A DNA stretch of 64,000 nt from Xiphydria camelus (taxonomy: Eukaryota; Arthropoda; Insecta; Hymenoptera; Xiphydriidae). Below the pieces are notes generated by a model. That model saw only the letters and a program-made list of their open reading frames with translations, searched no databases and was not told where the DNA came from. The position numbers and the translations under genes are program-made. The DNA lies in assembly GCA_963678675.1 (NCBI GenBank), contig OY783191.1, positions 20,153,111-20,217,110 of the forward strand. The letters are read 5' to 3'. This document shows, in pieces, positions 10,585 to 20,076 of the stretch; position 1 is the first letter of the stretch, and each line of letters starts with the position of its first letter.

Positions 10585-11877
10585 CAGGGTGGGCCAAAAG
10601 TTCTGACACCAAACTTCTCGTTGTTCTACAACGAAAAGTTTGCGTGTTATGTTAAAACCAATTACACAGAAATATTCGCCATATTCTCCTCTACACGTAT
10701 GATTTTTTCATATTTTTATTTGCTTTTTTATTACCCTTTTTATAGATGTCAAATCAGCGGGATCAAATTATCGCTTTGCACAAAATAGAAAAACGGCCTT
10801 GCGAGATTGTTCGAGCGCTGAAAACAAACAAGTCAACGGTGTTGCGAGCTATCCGCCGTTACAACGAGTTAGGCCATACAGGGGACCGCTCTAGAAGCGG
10901 TAGACCTCGTTCCGTCAGGACTCGTGCCAACAAGGATATCGTCCAACAAAGAGTCAGACGAAATCCGGCGATATCCATAAGAAAAGTCGCTCGTGAGACG
11001 GGAATCAGCCGGGGCTCACTTCGACGAATAGTCAAAGAGGACCTTGGCCTCAAGCCCTATAAGCATAAAAAAGTCCAGCTCCTGACTGACGACAATAAAA
11101 AAGTTAGGGCCAAAAGATGTCGTCAGCTTCTTCGCCGCGACGCACCTTTGGATTGGGAACGAATTTTGTTCACCGATGAGTCTTTATTCACGATCGAGCA
11201 GGTCCACAACGCTCAAAATGACAGATACTGGTCCGCCGAAGCCCCTGGCACCTCTGCAATCATTGCACATCGCCAGAATCCTGCTTCTGTAATGGTTTGG
11301 GCGGGAATTTGTGCGACCGGTAAGACTCCGTTGTTTTTTGTGCCTCAAGGGGCCAAAGTCAATGCTAAGGTCTACATACCGGAGGTTCTTGAAGGCATTG
11401 TATTGCCATGGGCCCAGGAGCACTTAGGCGACCAGCGCTGGACCTTTCAACAAGACTCAGCGCCGTCACACAGGGCCAGAATCACTCAGGCGTGGTGCAA
11501 GGACCATTTTCCTGATATCATCACTCCAGAAGAATGGCCTCCGTATTCTCCCGACCTTAACCCGATGGATTACAGTATTTGGTCCATTTTGAAGGCCAAG
11601 GTGTGCGCTAAACGCCATCAGAGTTTAGAGGCCCTCAAGCGATCCTTGACCCGGGAATGGGAGAAGATCTCGCCAGAGGTGGTGCGTCGGGCGGCGATGA
11701 ATTTCAAACCACGTTTGGAGCGCTGTGTCCGAGAAAAAGGTGGCCATATCGAAGTGTGATTTTTCTGTGATACCGAAGACTTTGCTTTGTTGATTGCCGG
11801 TGAAAAAATGTATTTATGTTTAAAAATAAAATTTTTATGAGCAAAAATCGAGGTGTCAGAACTTTTGGCCCACCCTG
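10585..11877 (+). mobile_element. maT-type (DD37D) mariner element, structurally complete
   Basis: A 1293-bp element with perfect 26-bp terminal inverted repeats beginning CAGGGTGGGCCAAAAGTTCT, flanked by TA at 10583-10584 and 11878-11879. It contains one uninterrupted transposase ORF. It sits upstream of the decayed gene of the 5.5-kb transposon, so it inserted later. Perfect ends and an intact ORF suggest recent insertion. Confidence 0.95.
10746..11759 (+). CDS. maT/Tc1-mariner family transposase (DD37D), intact
   Basis: 337 residues, the usual length for the IS630-Tc1-mariner superfamily. Residues 1-115 form the paired-type helix-turn-helix DNA-binding region (GDRSRSGRPRSVRT lies between the two halves). 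The catalytic domain shows LFTDESLF (first Asp), FQQDSAPSHRA (second Asp) and PYSPDLNPMDYSIW (third Asp). I count 37 residues between the second and third Asp, which assigns it to the DD37D maT group rather than DD34D mariner. The protein cuts and pastes the element by binding its inverted repeats in the nucleus. The start at 10746 is chosen because it gives MSNQRDQIIALH, the normal beginning of the first HTH. No stop or frameshift is visible. Confidence 0.95.
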   Translation: MSNQRDQIIALHKIEKRPCEIVRALKTNKSTVLRAIRRYNELGHTGDRSRSGRPRSVRTRANKDIVQQRVRRNPAISIRKVARETGISRGSLRRIVKEDLGLKPYKHKKVQLLTDDNKKVRAKRCRQLLRRDAPLDWERILFTDESLFTIEQVHNAQNDRYWSAEAPGTSAIIAHRQNPASVMVWAGICATGKTPLFFVPQGAKVNAKVYIPEVLEGIVLPWAQEHLGDQRWTFQQDSAPSHRARITQAWCKDHFPDIITPEEWPPYSPDLNPMDYSIWSILKAKVCAKRHQSLEALKRSLTREWEKISPEVVRRAAMNFKPRLERCVREKGGHIEV

Positions 11878-12789
11878 TACATTGAAGACACGAGAGAGCT
11901 AGGAAACCGCCAAAGGCGACAGCCTTTCGACTGACCGCTCCGCCACGGCCTCTCTTACCACAGACCCGAGCCGGCGCGATCGAAGCTCCACTATCCACTC
12001 CACGCGCGACCCGGCATCCTATGAGTGGAAACACCTCGACCCATGGAGGGGGTCAGCTTGGACTTTAGATTTGAACATTTTTGCTGGATTTGATCTTGAA
12101 ATGAACTTGACCCTGACATACTGGAGGCAAACGAACCTCGGATTCTAACTCAGTGACCTGGAAAACATATTGACGTAGTAGTTTATTCCCGTGAAGACAC
12201 ATTTTCTTATTTTTGCAATTGTTATATGAACCTTCCATACAATAACATGAAGTGACCTTGAAATGGCCTTGGGGGTTATGTTATCAAAAAAATTGAATAC
12301 ACATCTAGACGTAAAATTTCCCGTTCTTTCAGAATCTGCAGTCAAAAATTCATTTTTGGCAGAATAAATACATTTGACCTTGAAATGACCTTGAATTTGA
12401 CCTTGTCGGATCAAACGGACATCGGATTTGGATTCAGCGACATCAAAAATATATAGGAGTAATAATTTGAATCGATTTGACTATTTTTCCAGGATTTGAC
12501 CTTGAAATGACCTTGAACATGACGTGATGGAGACAAACGGACACCGGATTCGGATTCAGCGACCCCAAAAACATAAAGATATACTGGTCTGGTCAGAGGA
12601 AGCATTTTTTCGATTTTTTTTGTGGACCTGTGTTATTAAGAGTAGAAATACACCGATTTCGGGTGTTGGTATCCAGATTGTACACCAGCAGATGTTCTTT
12701 TATTAATCCTTTCAGCCCTGAATTTTTTAAAATTAATCAATAATTTTTGAGGTTATCTCGATCCATTGTTGCTATAGGTATACTATTAA

Positions 12790-13526
12790 CCCCCTCCGTT
12801 AGTCGCTATGGGTCTGACAGACCCATAGCGTTTTTATTTGCTAATTGTTGGGAAACTATTAGAGCCACACCATTGCCGCTTTGTGACATCTCAAAGGGAT
12901 GTTCTAAGAATGGTTTACCTGAGTCTTATACCTCGGTCGTGTTTCATTGCGGTACAAATTTTTGGAATGTGTTGGCATGTGCGCGCCTTGGGTCTGCCAC
13001 ACCCATAGCGACTAACCGCGTTACAATTGTACGAAGTCCTTTGCTCGTGTGTTTCGTATTTTGTTCCCTTTTGTATTGGACTTTATTACTTCTTAGTAAT
13101 AAATATGGTCAAAAACGAATCCATATGTATGCAAAGACAAAGTATGTGTGCGAAAAATGTAATGTCTATTTGTGTTTGAGTCGACACGTAAGAACAGTAT
13201 ATTAAAATTGTTTAGAAGAAAGATCATGGTAGAAACAGAAGATAGTGAATAATTTTCGTTTATTGTAAGCAGTATCTATTAAAAAGCGTATCTAAATAAA
13301 TTTTAACCAGTTAAAACTGTTTTTTATTTTTTTTATTTGTTTAAATAAAGTTGTAAATGTTTCATGTTAAAGCACTGTGTATATTGCAGGAAAGGAAGTT
13401 ATTGTTGATCATTTAATTTTATTTTAAATACGTTACAATTATAAAAAATAAGATATTTACTGATATGGGTCTGACAGACCCATAGCGACTATGGGCGTTT
13501 CATCAAGTGACGCGCCTAACGGAGGG
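12790..13526 (+). mobile_element. Internally deleted piggyBac-like element
   Basis: Flanked by TTAA at 12786-12789 and 13527-13530, with terminal CCCTCCGTTAG in inverse orientation (the left end has two extra C). Just inside both ends lies the near-perfect palindrome TATGGGTCTG-A-CAGACCCATA, with a third degenerate copy near 12988. Subterminal inverted repeats are typical of piggyBac. A C-terminal transposase scrap confirms the family. Length is 737 bp against more than 2 kb for autonomous members. Confidence 0.85.
13063..13205 (+). pseudogene. piggyBac transposase C-terminal cysteine-rich fragment
   Basis: The frame ends in YVCEKCNVYLCLSRH before a stop at 13203-13205. This matches the C-terminal zinc-binding domain of piggyBac transposases, which close with a CxxCxxxLC-type motif and bind the inverted repeats. 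The DDD catalytic core is absent. The 12747-13205 frame upstream of this point does not resemble the core and mostly reads non-coding sequence. Confidence 0.7.
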
Positions 13527-13667
13527 TTAAATAATGTTTTGATGGTTAATGGAGTCGGCATCTAGCGGCAGATGTGCAAAATACAGGCCTTGTGCTTGTG
13601 TTGCAGGGCTCTGCAATTAAAGCGGTGGCAAATGCTACCGGTAGGGCCGGAAGGGTTAAAATTGTCG

Positions 13668-15021
13668 TTAATACTTGTATGTGCTGAATTTGTAAACATT
13701 TCGTTGTAGGTATTTATCTGCATTTAGTGGATAAATACCAGCAGCTTTAAAGCCATTAACTGCCTTCTCAATATTTGCAGTTTTGTCGTAAACTTTTGTA
13801 AATAGGCCTACAATCTCGTATGATGTGATTCTGGCTCTAGGATTATTTACCATATACAGCATGTCTGACGGCAAGCGCAAAACCACTTCGGCAGTTTTTA
13901 CCGACGGTGGTCGAATCTTGCATTAGATCCAATGCAATTTTCGACCAGCGTCGGTAAAAACTGCCGAAGTGGTGTTGCGCTTGCCGTCAGACATACGGTA
14001 TGACTCATATTCCGTATTGTAAATATTTTTCAAAGTGCCATAAAAATTCAAGTCTAACGATTGCATTCTGTGTGACGTATGCGGTGGGAGGGATAGAAAC
14101 TGAATACAATTGTTTCAACAAAACTCATAGGCACTCAGACTTATATGGCTTTCATGGTTGTCTAAAATTGATACTTAATTTAATTGAAAATCTTTACAAA
14201 TAATTTGAAACGATACAGCCAATTAACAAATATTCTTTCAGTTAATCCAGCTTGAGTCGGATATAGAAACCACCATGTTGCTATTGCAATCTTTCAAGAG
14301 GTTGGACTCACCCTTTTGTGCTTAAAAATGAAGAACGATGGGACATAGGCCCCTCCAGCGCTAAACGCATTAATAATTGTTGTAAGAATCCCTCGTTCAC
14401 CGCTTGTACATTTTCCTACTTGTTTTTGCCCCTTCGAGACTAAGATCCTAGAATTTCTTTGTACATTGCTTATTCCTGTCTCGTTTACGTTAAAAATGGA
14501 ATCTCGCTGGAATTTGCATTTTTTCATTAGATCTTTAAGGTTTGCAAAGAATTATTCTGTTTCATCTTTATTGAAAGTAGTCACACAATTCAAAGATGTA
14601 GTCTTTTAGTCGTCAAAAAGATATATTTGGAATCATTTTTATGAAATTTTAATACCTGTCCCTTCCAGTCATTTTCGTATCCTTATTGAAAGTGTTTTTT
14701 AAGCCATTTATAGTAACGACGTCATATGCAATTTTTCTCATTTGAGGTATCGTTATGCCGTAGAAAACACCACAGCAATCCAATATGTAATGTTCCAGTT
14801 GCTTCTCCTGGTCTTCATTGAATACTGGTTTTATTCCTTGTTTTGGCATGCTAACAGATTCTTTTCATACTTACTCAAATAATATAGCTCTGGGAATTGA
14901 AAACTTTTCTTTCGCCTGTCGAAACGAAATCTGTTTTTCTTTTATTTGCTTTACAGCTTCGTTTAGGTTTTCTAGAGTGTATGTCTATTCCATTTTCTTA
15001 ATATACTTTCGAGACATTTAA
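13668..15021 (-). pseudogene. pogo/Tigger-like transposase relic
   Basis: Minus-strand pieces are an N-terminal HTH portion (about 14649-15010, MPKQGIKPVFNEDQEKQLE then CGVFYGITIPQMRKIAYDV), the first catalytic block FNVNETGISNVQ with GERGILTTI (14294-14527) and a decayed second block LDNHESHISLSAYEFC (about 14100-14165). A C-terminal piece ITSYEIVGLF with GFKAAGIYPLN follows (13668-13886). The usual first-Asp motif is NVDETG; here it is NVNETG, so a catalytic Asp is substituted. Stops and frame changes are frequent. A palindromic element at 13861-13994 interrupts the last third. Confidence 0.8.
13861..13994. mobile_element. 134-bp hairpin (palindromic element)
   Basis: ATGTCTGACGGCAAGCGCAA at the left end is repeated in reverse complement at the right end, with near-perfect pairing and a loop near 13925. 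It lies within the pogo relic. It could be an inserted MITE or a foldback that arose within the transposon. Confidence 0.7.
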
Positions 15022-15333
15022 AACTCCCTGCTAAAAATTCAGATAAAAACAAATAGGCCGTGTACAAACAGGGTTCTGTACGATTTTTATAGGATTTCGG
15101 ACAGAATAACGGACGCAAGTGTACGAACAGATAACTCGTATCAATTCGATCCTAAACGTATATACTCAGTTGGGTTGAGTCGATAAGGCGTGCCCATTGT
15201 CAATTCATTTATGTCGGATGTAGTACACGTATCTCTGTTCATTTATACTCATCTTTGAATGACTAAAACGATTAGACGTGTTCGTTTTAAATCGTATGTA
15301 TTCGATACCGCAATCTATTAGGCAACGTAATCT

Positions 15334-15594
15334 TTGGAAAGCGTCAGAATTCAAGGCATTTCTGTTGTATTACGGATACCTGAAAACCATTTGCGATACT
15401 TTGAACTTCTTGTTGAAGGCATCATGCTTTTATTAAAAGCAGAAATTAGTCCTCTATCTATAGAAAGAAGCTACGAATGCTTACAAAATTTTGCTTCCCG
15501 ATTCGAAGATTTGTATGGAAAGAAAAACATGTCATACGATGATCATTTACTATTGCACGTTTCAAAGACAGTGTACATGTTTGGACCATTGTGA
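15334..15594 (+). pseudogene. Fragment of a CACTA/KDZ-like transposon protein (DUF4218-like)
   Basis: 86 residues with FEDLYGKKNMSYDDHLLLHVSKTVYMFGPL. This follows the FE-LYG---M-YN-H-LLH----V---GPL pattern seen near the end of EnSpm/CACTA-related transposase-domain proteins, and the last part resembles DUF4218. A stop follows directly, although similar coding continues weakly. No terminal repeats were identified. Function of the intact family is transposition; this piece is inert. Confidence 0.5.
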
Positions 15595-16349
15595 GCATCT
15601 CGACTTTTCCTTAAGGAGTTGCAATCTAAATTACTGAAAAAATTGCAAAACGAGATTCTTTGGCAAGACTTTCCAGGCAGGTCGAGATGTCGATACTAGT
15701 TGCATAATTATTAAAAAAATAAAATTGAAACATTATTAAGACTGAGCCTTCGATGTCTTAAGAGTTTGCGCAGATCCAAGCTCCGATCTATTTATTTTTC
15801 CAGGCAGGTGATGGGACACAGAGAGAACACACAATTTATGATGAAGATAGAATTATGATGGGGTTTATTCCTATTTAGGGATACACTTGTAGATCAGGGG
15901 CCCTTATGAAGGGGTGAGCTAAGCTGTTAACCAAAGCTGAAAACTAAACGATTAAAGTAGACTCCGTATTTATAAGACATGTGCCTGTTATATACGAGTT
16001 TTTATAAGAAATGAGAATCAATCAATCAAATCTTAATATCCTCGACCTTATCCTAAATTATCTGAGCTTATCAGGGCATTAAGAACAGGTTTCACATGGT
16101 CAGGGATTTTTATTCTAAATCAGGCTGATCTGATGTTTGTAAAAACCTATATAGAAACATTCTATTAGGTAGACCTTATCGTCATTGACTTTACGTTACC
16201 TACACTTATCGTGGCATTAAGAGTAAGTTATCAGATAGTCTGTGACACTTATTGTTAGTGAAGCCCAGGCTGATCTGGGGAGTGAGATACTCATATCTCT
16301 AAAATGTGCTTATGCTAAATTACGTAGTATAAAATGACTCGAAATGGAT
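15595..16349. other. No gene recognised
   Basis: AT-rich intergenic or intronic sequence without long frames. TTTCCAGGCAGGT occurs twice (about 15670 and 15800). Nothing else was noted. Confidence 0.5.
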
Positions 16350-16412
16350 AAAAAACACAAAATGCATCACGGGACGCCTGCTAGATGTGAAAAATTGAAA
16401 TTTTTCTTTGTA

Positions 16413-16987
16413 TTGAGTTGTAACATAATTATGTGCCGTTTTTTGAGTGCTTTTCAAATGCTTTATTCCAAACAATAAATTCAATAATTCAATCAACCAA
16501 ATACTCTCCACCATTATTTACGACCTCTTCCCAACGTTCAACAAGTTTTTTGATCCCTCGCTTGTAGAAATCCGCCTGTCTAGAAGCAAAGAAATTTTCG
16601 AGCCAATTTTGCAAATCCTCGCCATTATCGAACGTAATTCCGAACATGTTGTTGCTTAGAGACCGAAAGAGATGGTAATCCGAAGGCGCCAAGTCCGGAG
16701 AGTAGGGCGGATGCTGCAGAACCTCCCATCCAAGCTCTTGGAGTGCTGTTTTCGTCAGATTTGCAGTATGCGGTCTTGCGTTGTCATGTTGCAGAATGGT
16801 GTCCTGGTGACAATTGCCTCGTTTGTCGCGAAGAACTTCATCGAGTCGTCTCAATTGCTGCGTGTAGAGCTCCGTGTTGATCGTCTGGTTCCTATCGATC
16901 GGTATAAAACACTATGCATCAACTGCTTACTGTACCCAAAAAATTTTCCATTAAACAAGAACGGCATGTAATTATGTTACGACCCAA
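16413..16987 (-). mobile_element. Internally deleted mariner (DD34D) element
   Basis: 575 bp with 26-bp inverted repeats (four mismatches) beginning TTGAGTTGTAACATAATTAT and TTGGGTCGTAACATAATTAC, flanked by TA at 16411-16412 and 16988-16989. The empty site is preserved in D1 at about 1214-1228. Full mariners are about 1.3 kb, so more than half is lost. Confidence 0.95.
16489..16905 (-). pseudogene. mariner transposase C-terminal fragment
   Basis: The minus strand encodes LRRLDEVLRDKRGN, then HDNARPHTA (second catalytic Asp) and YSPDLAPSDYHLF (third Asp) before the stop at 16489. I count 34 residues between these Asp residues, the mariner DD34D signature. The HTH region and the first catalytic Asp are missing because of the internal deletion, so the protein cannot be active. 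Confidence 0.95.
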
Positions 16988-17315
16988 TAGAAAGTATGCG
17001 ATAGGAAGGATGAACCATGTGTCCGTCGTAAGAATACGTGCGCCCGCGCCAGTGCGCATTTGTTCAATATTTATGACTGTGATACTATTAAACGGTATGA
17101 ACCGTTGTGTCGAATTCCGTTTATCGTGAGACGGAACATCGACCGATGGCAGAGTTAAAGAGAGAGTAAACTAAATGCGCTTTTTGTATTAGACAAGTTA
17201 GGGTCAAGCGGTGTAAAAACGAGACTAGAAATATGTTGGGTAAACACGAGACACTCTCGTACAAATCATACAAAAATACAATTAGTTTGAGTTCAAAAAT
17301 CGAAAACTTGGGGAG

Positions 17316-17400
17316 TTTAATATAATTATATTAAACTATAATTATATTAAACTATAATTATATTAAACTATAATTATATTAAACTAATATAATTATTAAA
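17316..17400. repeat. 16-bp AT-rich tandem repeat
   Basis: ATTATATTAAACTATA is repeated four to five times at the centre of foldback D2, where it forms the loop of the hairpin. Confidence 0.9.
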
Positions 17401-17790
17401 CATAATAATTATATTAAATTCCAAGTTTTCGATTTTTAAACTGAAACTAAATGTATTTTAGTATTATTTGTACGAGTGTCGTTTTTACCCAACATATTTC
17501 TAGTCTCGTTTTTACACTACTTGACCCTAACTTGTCTAATTCAAAAAGCGCATTTAGTTTACTCTCTCTTAACTCTGCCATCGGTCGCTGTTCCTTCTCG
17601 CGATAAACGGAATTCGACACAACGGTTCGTACCCTTTAATAGTATCACGGTCATAAACACAAATGCGCACTGGCGCACGTGTTCTTTCGACGGAAGCGTG
17701 GTCCATCCTTCTTATCGCATACTTTCTACGAAGAAGAATTTCAATGTTTCACATCTAATAGGCGTCCCGTGACGCATTTTGTGTTTATTT

Positions 17791-17929
17791 TTAAATGTTA
17801 TTTTTAAACATACTAACCAATAATTAATCAATCCTCATGCTTTCATTAATGAGGGTAAACGCCACCGTAGCTAATCAGGGCATGAGAAGTAATTGTTCAT
17901 TGGCTAGTATGTTTAAAAATGATATTTTA
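17791..17929. mobile_element. Hairpin MITE, family C, copy 2
   Basis: Mirror copy of 936-1074, with ends TAAATGTTATTTTTAAAC and inverse. Confidence 0.75.
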
Positions 17930-17967
17930 GAAAGTCACTAGCGACAGAATCTGAGATGCTGGGTGTA

Positions 17968-18326
17968 CAGGATGTCCCGCGCAGAACCGCACAGTTGCAG
18001 GGACCTTGAAATTTACCTTCGGCCGGGCTTGGTCGGTACTCGAGTCATTTATACCGGTAGAAGTCGAGTCGTAGTTAGAGTTGGTGTCAATTCGGGAGAT
18101 CGAAGCGTCTAACCTCGAAATCGTGAATTTGTGAATAATGGTAAGTAATGTCCATTATTTACACATTCACGATTTCGAGGTTAGATTCTTCGATCTCCCG
18201 AATTGACACCAACTCTAACTACCGGCTCGACTTCTACCGGTATAAATGACTCGAGTACCGATCAAGCGCGGCCGAAGGTAAATTTCAAGGTCCCTGCAAC
18301 TGATCGGTTCTGCGCGGGGCGTCCTG
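17968..18326. mobile_element. Hairpin MITE, family B, copy 2 (TA target)
   Basis: A 359-bp foldback with ends CAGGATGTCCCGCGCAGAAC and inverse, flanked by TA at 17966-17967 and 18327-18328. It corresponds to B1 at 538-897 in the opposite cluster. Confidence 0.85.
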
Positions 18327-18355
18327 TATAAAGGCACACTTTGTAACGTATTTAA

Positions 18356-19023
18356 AGTAGTATGGTCACGAATCGATTTCCAAGATTTAAATATGAAATA
18401 ATTATGTATGTAAGCTAATATCAATAGAAACCTCCTGGTGCAATTTGGGGTAGATTGACCGTTTAGTATGTCTGATAAAAATTAATTACCGAGTAGAAAA
18501 TAACCCAGTCTTATGGGCAAGACACATTTCTTGGGGTTTGTATGTAAAATCCAAGATTAAAATATAAAAAATATACCAAAAAACGGGGAAAAAAACAAAA
18601 ATGTACACCCATTGATGAAAATTATTGACCGTTTGATACTTTAGCTATAACTAATTTCTGCTTCTCGGTGTTCGGAAATAGCGCGTCGAGTAGATGCGGT
18701 AAAGTCGCGTCAGTGGAGTGGGTTCAAGCGTGCATTTCAGATCTCGTTTTCCCCACGATACACTCAAACGTTTGAGTGTGTCGTGGTTTTCTCTACTGGG
18801 CCACTAGCCCATTGATAATATGCGTTGCCACACATACAAAGACGCTAGTCAAAGGAGGCACATTATTTGAATAATAAGTGAAAAATAATCAAAATAATCG
18901 ACTAATTCTTATGGTCATACATTTTATAATTCACAAAGAGAATTTTCAATTATAAATCATAGTTTTTTAATGACTTTTTTTTACGGAGACTCGACGATCA
19001 CTTTGGAGAGTGACCATACTACT
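18356..19023. mobile_element. TTAA-flanked element with AGTAGTATGGTCAC ends
   Basis: Terminal AGTAGTATGGTCAC and inverse, flanked by TTAA at 18352-18355 and 19024-19027. The left cluster preserves the empty site CAGCATTAAATACG at 504-517. Length is 668 bp, with no coding capacity. TTAA duplication suggests mobilisation by a piggyBac-type transposase, but the ends lack the usual leading CC. Confidence 0.85.
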
Positions 19024-19027
19024 TTAA

Positions 19028-19547
19028 TGCTGTTGACGGCCATTGTAGCACTGAATATTGCCTATTACCACACCACCGCTCAGGCATGCACGAGCCCCAT
19101 TCGCTACGTGCAATGCCATACTATAGCGGCTGAATAGACCTTACAGCGCCCATGGTGGCCAGTATTTGAATCTGTAGTTGGAGTAAGTATAATCATATGT
19201 TCGAGCGTAAAAATGGACCCAAACCCCGTTCGAATGACGAAATTCATTTTCGTCGGATAGTTAACCTATAACGTGGAATCAAAAGTAACACACAGCATAC
19301 TTCTATCACTTCGTAACGTTACGATTTTTCTTGTCAACATAGATACAATTAAAGTTAATTCACCACAGTGTATATATCACTGATAAAATAATTACCTCGT
19401 GCAAATAAATAAAAAAAGTTTTTAATCCTATGTCAGTACTTACTGACGGCTCCAGCTACACTTTCGATAGGCGCCGCCAACGGCACCACTAGGCTTTTTG
19501 CATACAGCGAATAGAGAACGCTCCGTACTGCTTCGTACCCCGATACA
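19028..19547. other. Insertion relative to the left-hand copy; unassigned
   Basis: About 510 bp between GTTGAC and GATACAGTGAGCG has no counterpart in the left cluster, where the two flanks are contiguous. No terminal repeats or coding capacity were recognised. Confidence 0.5.
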
Positions 19548-19707
19548 GTGAGCGTGTAGTAGTAAGTGTGAAGCTAGTGCTCGGGGAAAGGGGACCGCCG
19601 AGTCGTGGCGGAGAGAGCCATGCCTGCGATGCCAGGAGTAGCGACGTCGCTACGCTAACAGCCGTTCTCACCGCCGTAGCGCGGCATTAGATGTTTCACA
19701 TCAAAAA
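19548..19707. repeat. Right arm partner of 306-509
   Basis: Reverse complement of the 306-509 stretch, ending in GTTTCACATCAAAAAAA. Confidence 0.75.
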
Positions 19708-19746
19708 AACTACAGAGCGGAAAACCTGGATAACAAAAGCTATAGC

Positions 19747-20076
19747 ATGTTAGACCTAGACATCGAAAACTACGAAAAGGCAGACCTGGACTCCAAAAAT
19801 TATTTAGTTGAATACCAGGAGGTCGGAATATGCAGAGAAAAGAACCTGGACGTCGAAATGTATGATGCGAAAGGCCTGGACGTTGAACACTACGAGGGGA
19901 ATATCTTGTACGACAAGACCTACGGAACGAAGTACCTGATCACTGGAAACTGTGGAGCAGAATACCTGGATATCGAGAACTTCGAAACATACATAAATGC
20001 GATACCAATCAGTCTCGTGTATCTTGCAGGTTATTATATGCAGGCGTATATCATGCCTGCATATGATGACACTTAA
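19747..20076 (+). CDS. Hypothetical acidic ORF with degenerate 10-codon repeats
   Basis: 109 residues, about half of them a degenerate decapeptide repeat of the form xxLDxExYxx (LDLDIENYEK, LDVEMYDAKG, LDVEHYEGNI, LDIENFE). The DNA shows the same periodicity (CCTGGACGTCGAA-type units of about 30 bp) starting before the ATG, near 19715. The first ATG in the run is taken as start. No signal peptide or known domain was seen; the C-terminal third is hydrophobic and non-repetitive. It could be a minisatellite that happens to stay open, or an exon of a repeat protein. I do not assign a function. Confidence 0.35.
   Translation: MLDLDIENYEKADLDSKNYLVEYQEVGICREKNLDVEMYDAKGLDVEHYEGNILYDKTYGTKYLITGNCGAEYLDIENFETYINAIPISLVYLAGYYMQAYIMPAYDDT

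Larger units (their letters stand above)
7158..12654. mobile_element. 5.5-kb DNA transposon with ~0.6-kb terminal inverted repeats
   Basis: Both ends begin GGTGTATTTCTACTCTTAAT in inverse orientation. The inverted repeats extend from 7158 to about 7840 and from about 12065 to 12654. Inside lies a decayed minus-strand gene (8303-10280) with a DDE-like residue pattern and, as a later insertion, a maT element (10585-11877). Without that insertion the element is about 4.2 kb. No target-site duplication is obvious. The superfamily is not assigned: the gene belongs to a widespread repetitive family that I remember from arthropod and cnidarian genomes but cannot name. Confidence 0.75.
12706..13656. 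mobile_element. Possible outer TTAA-bounded element
   Basis: The left side reads TTAA then TCCTTTCAGCCCTGA near 12703. The right side is the imperfect inverse, CCGGTAGGGCCGGAAGGG followed by TTAA near 13656. It would enclose the next element. The terminal match is short and imperfect, so this is tentative. Confidence 0.35.
16350..17788. mobile_element. Foldback element, family D, copy 2
   Basis: Ends ACACAAAATGCATCACGGGA and inverse. The long arms pair through most of the element around an AT-rich centre near 17350. A defective mariner (16413-16987) sits in the left arm. D1 at 1173-1550 has the same ends and shows the uninterrupted TTTGTAGAAAGTATGCG site. The element has no coding capacity of its own. 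Confidence 0.8.
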
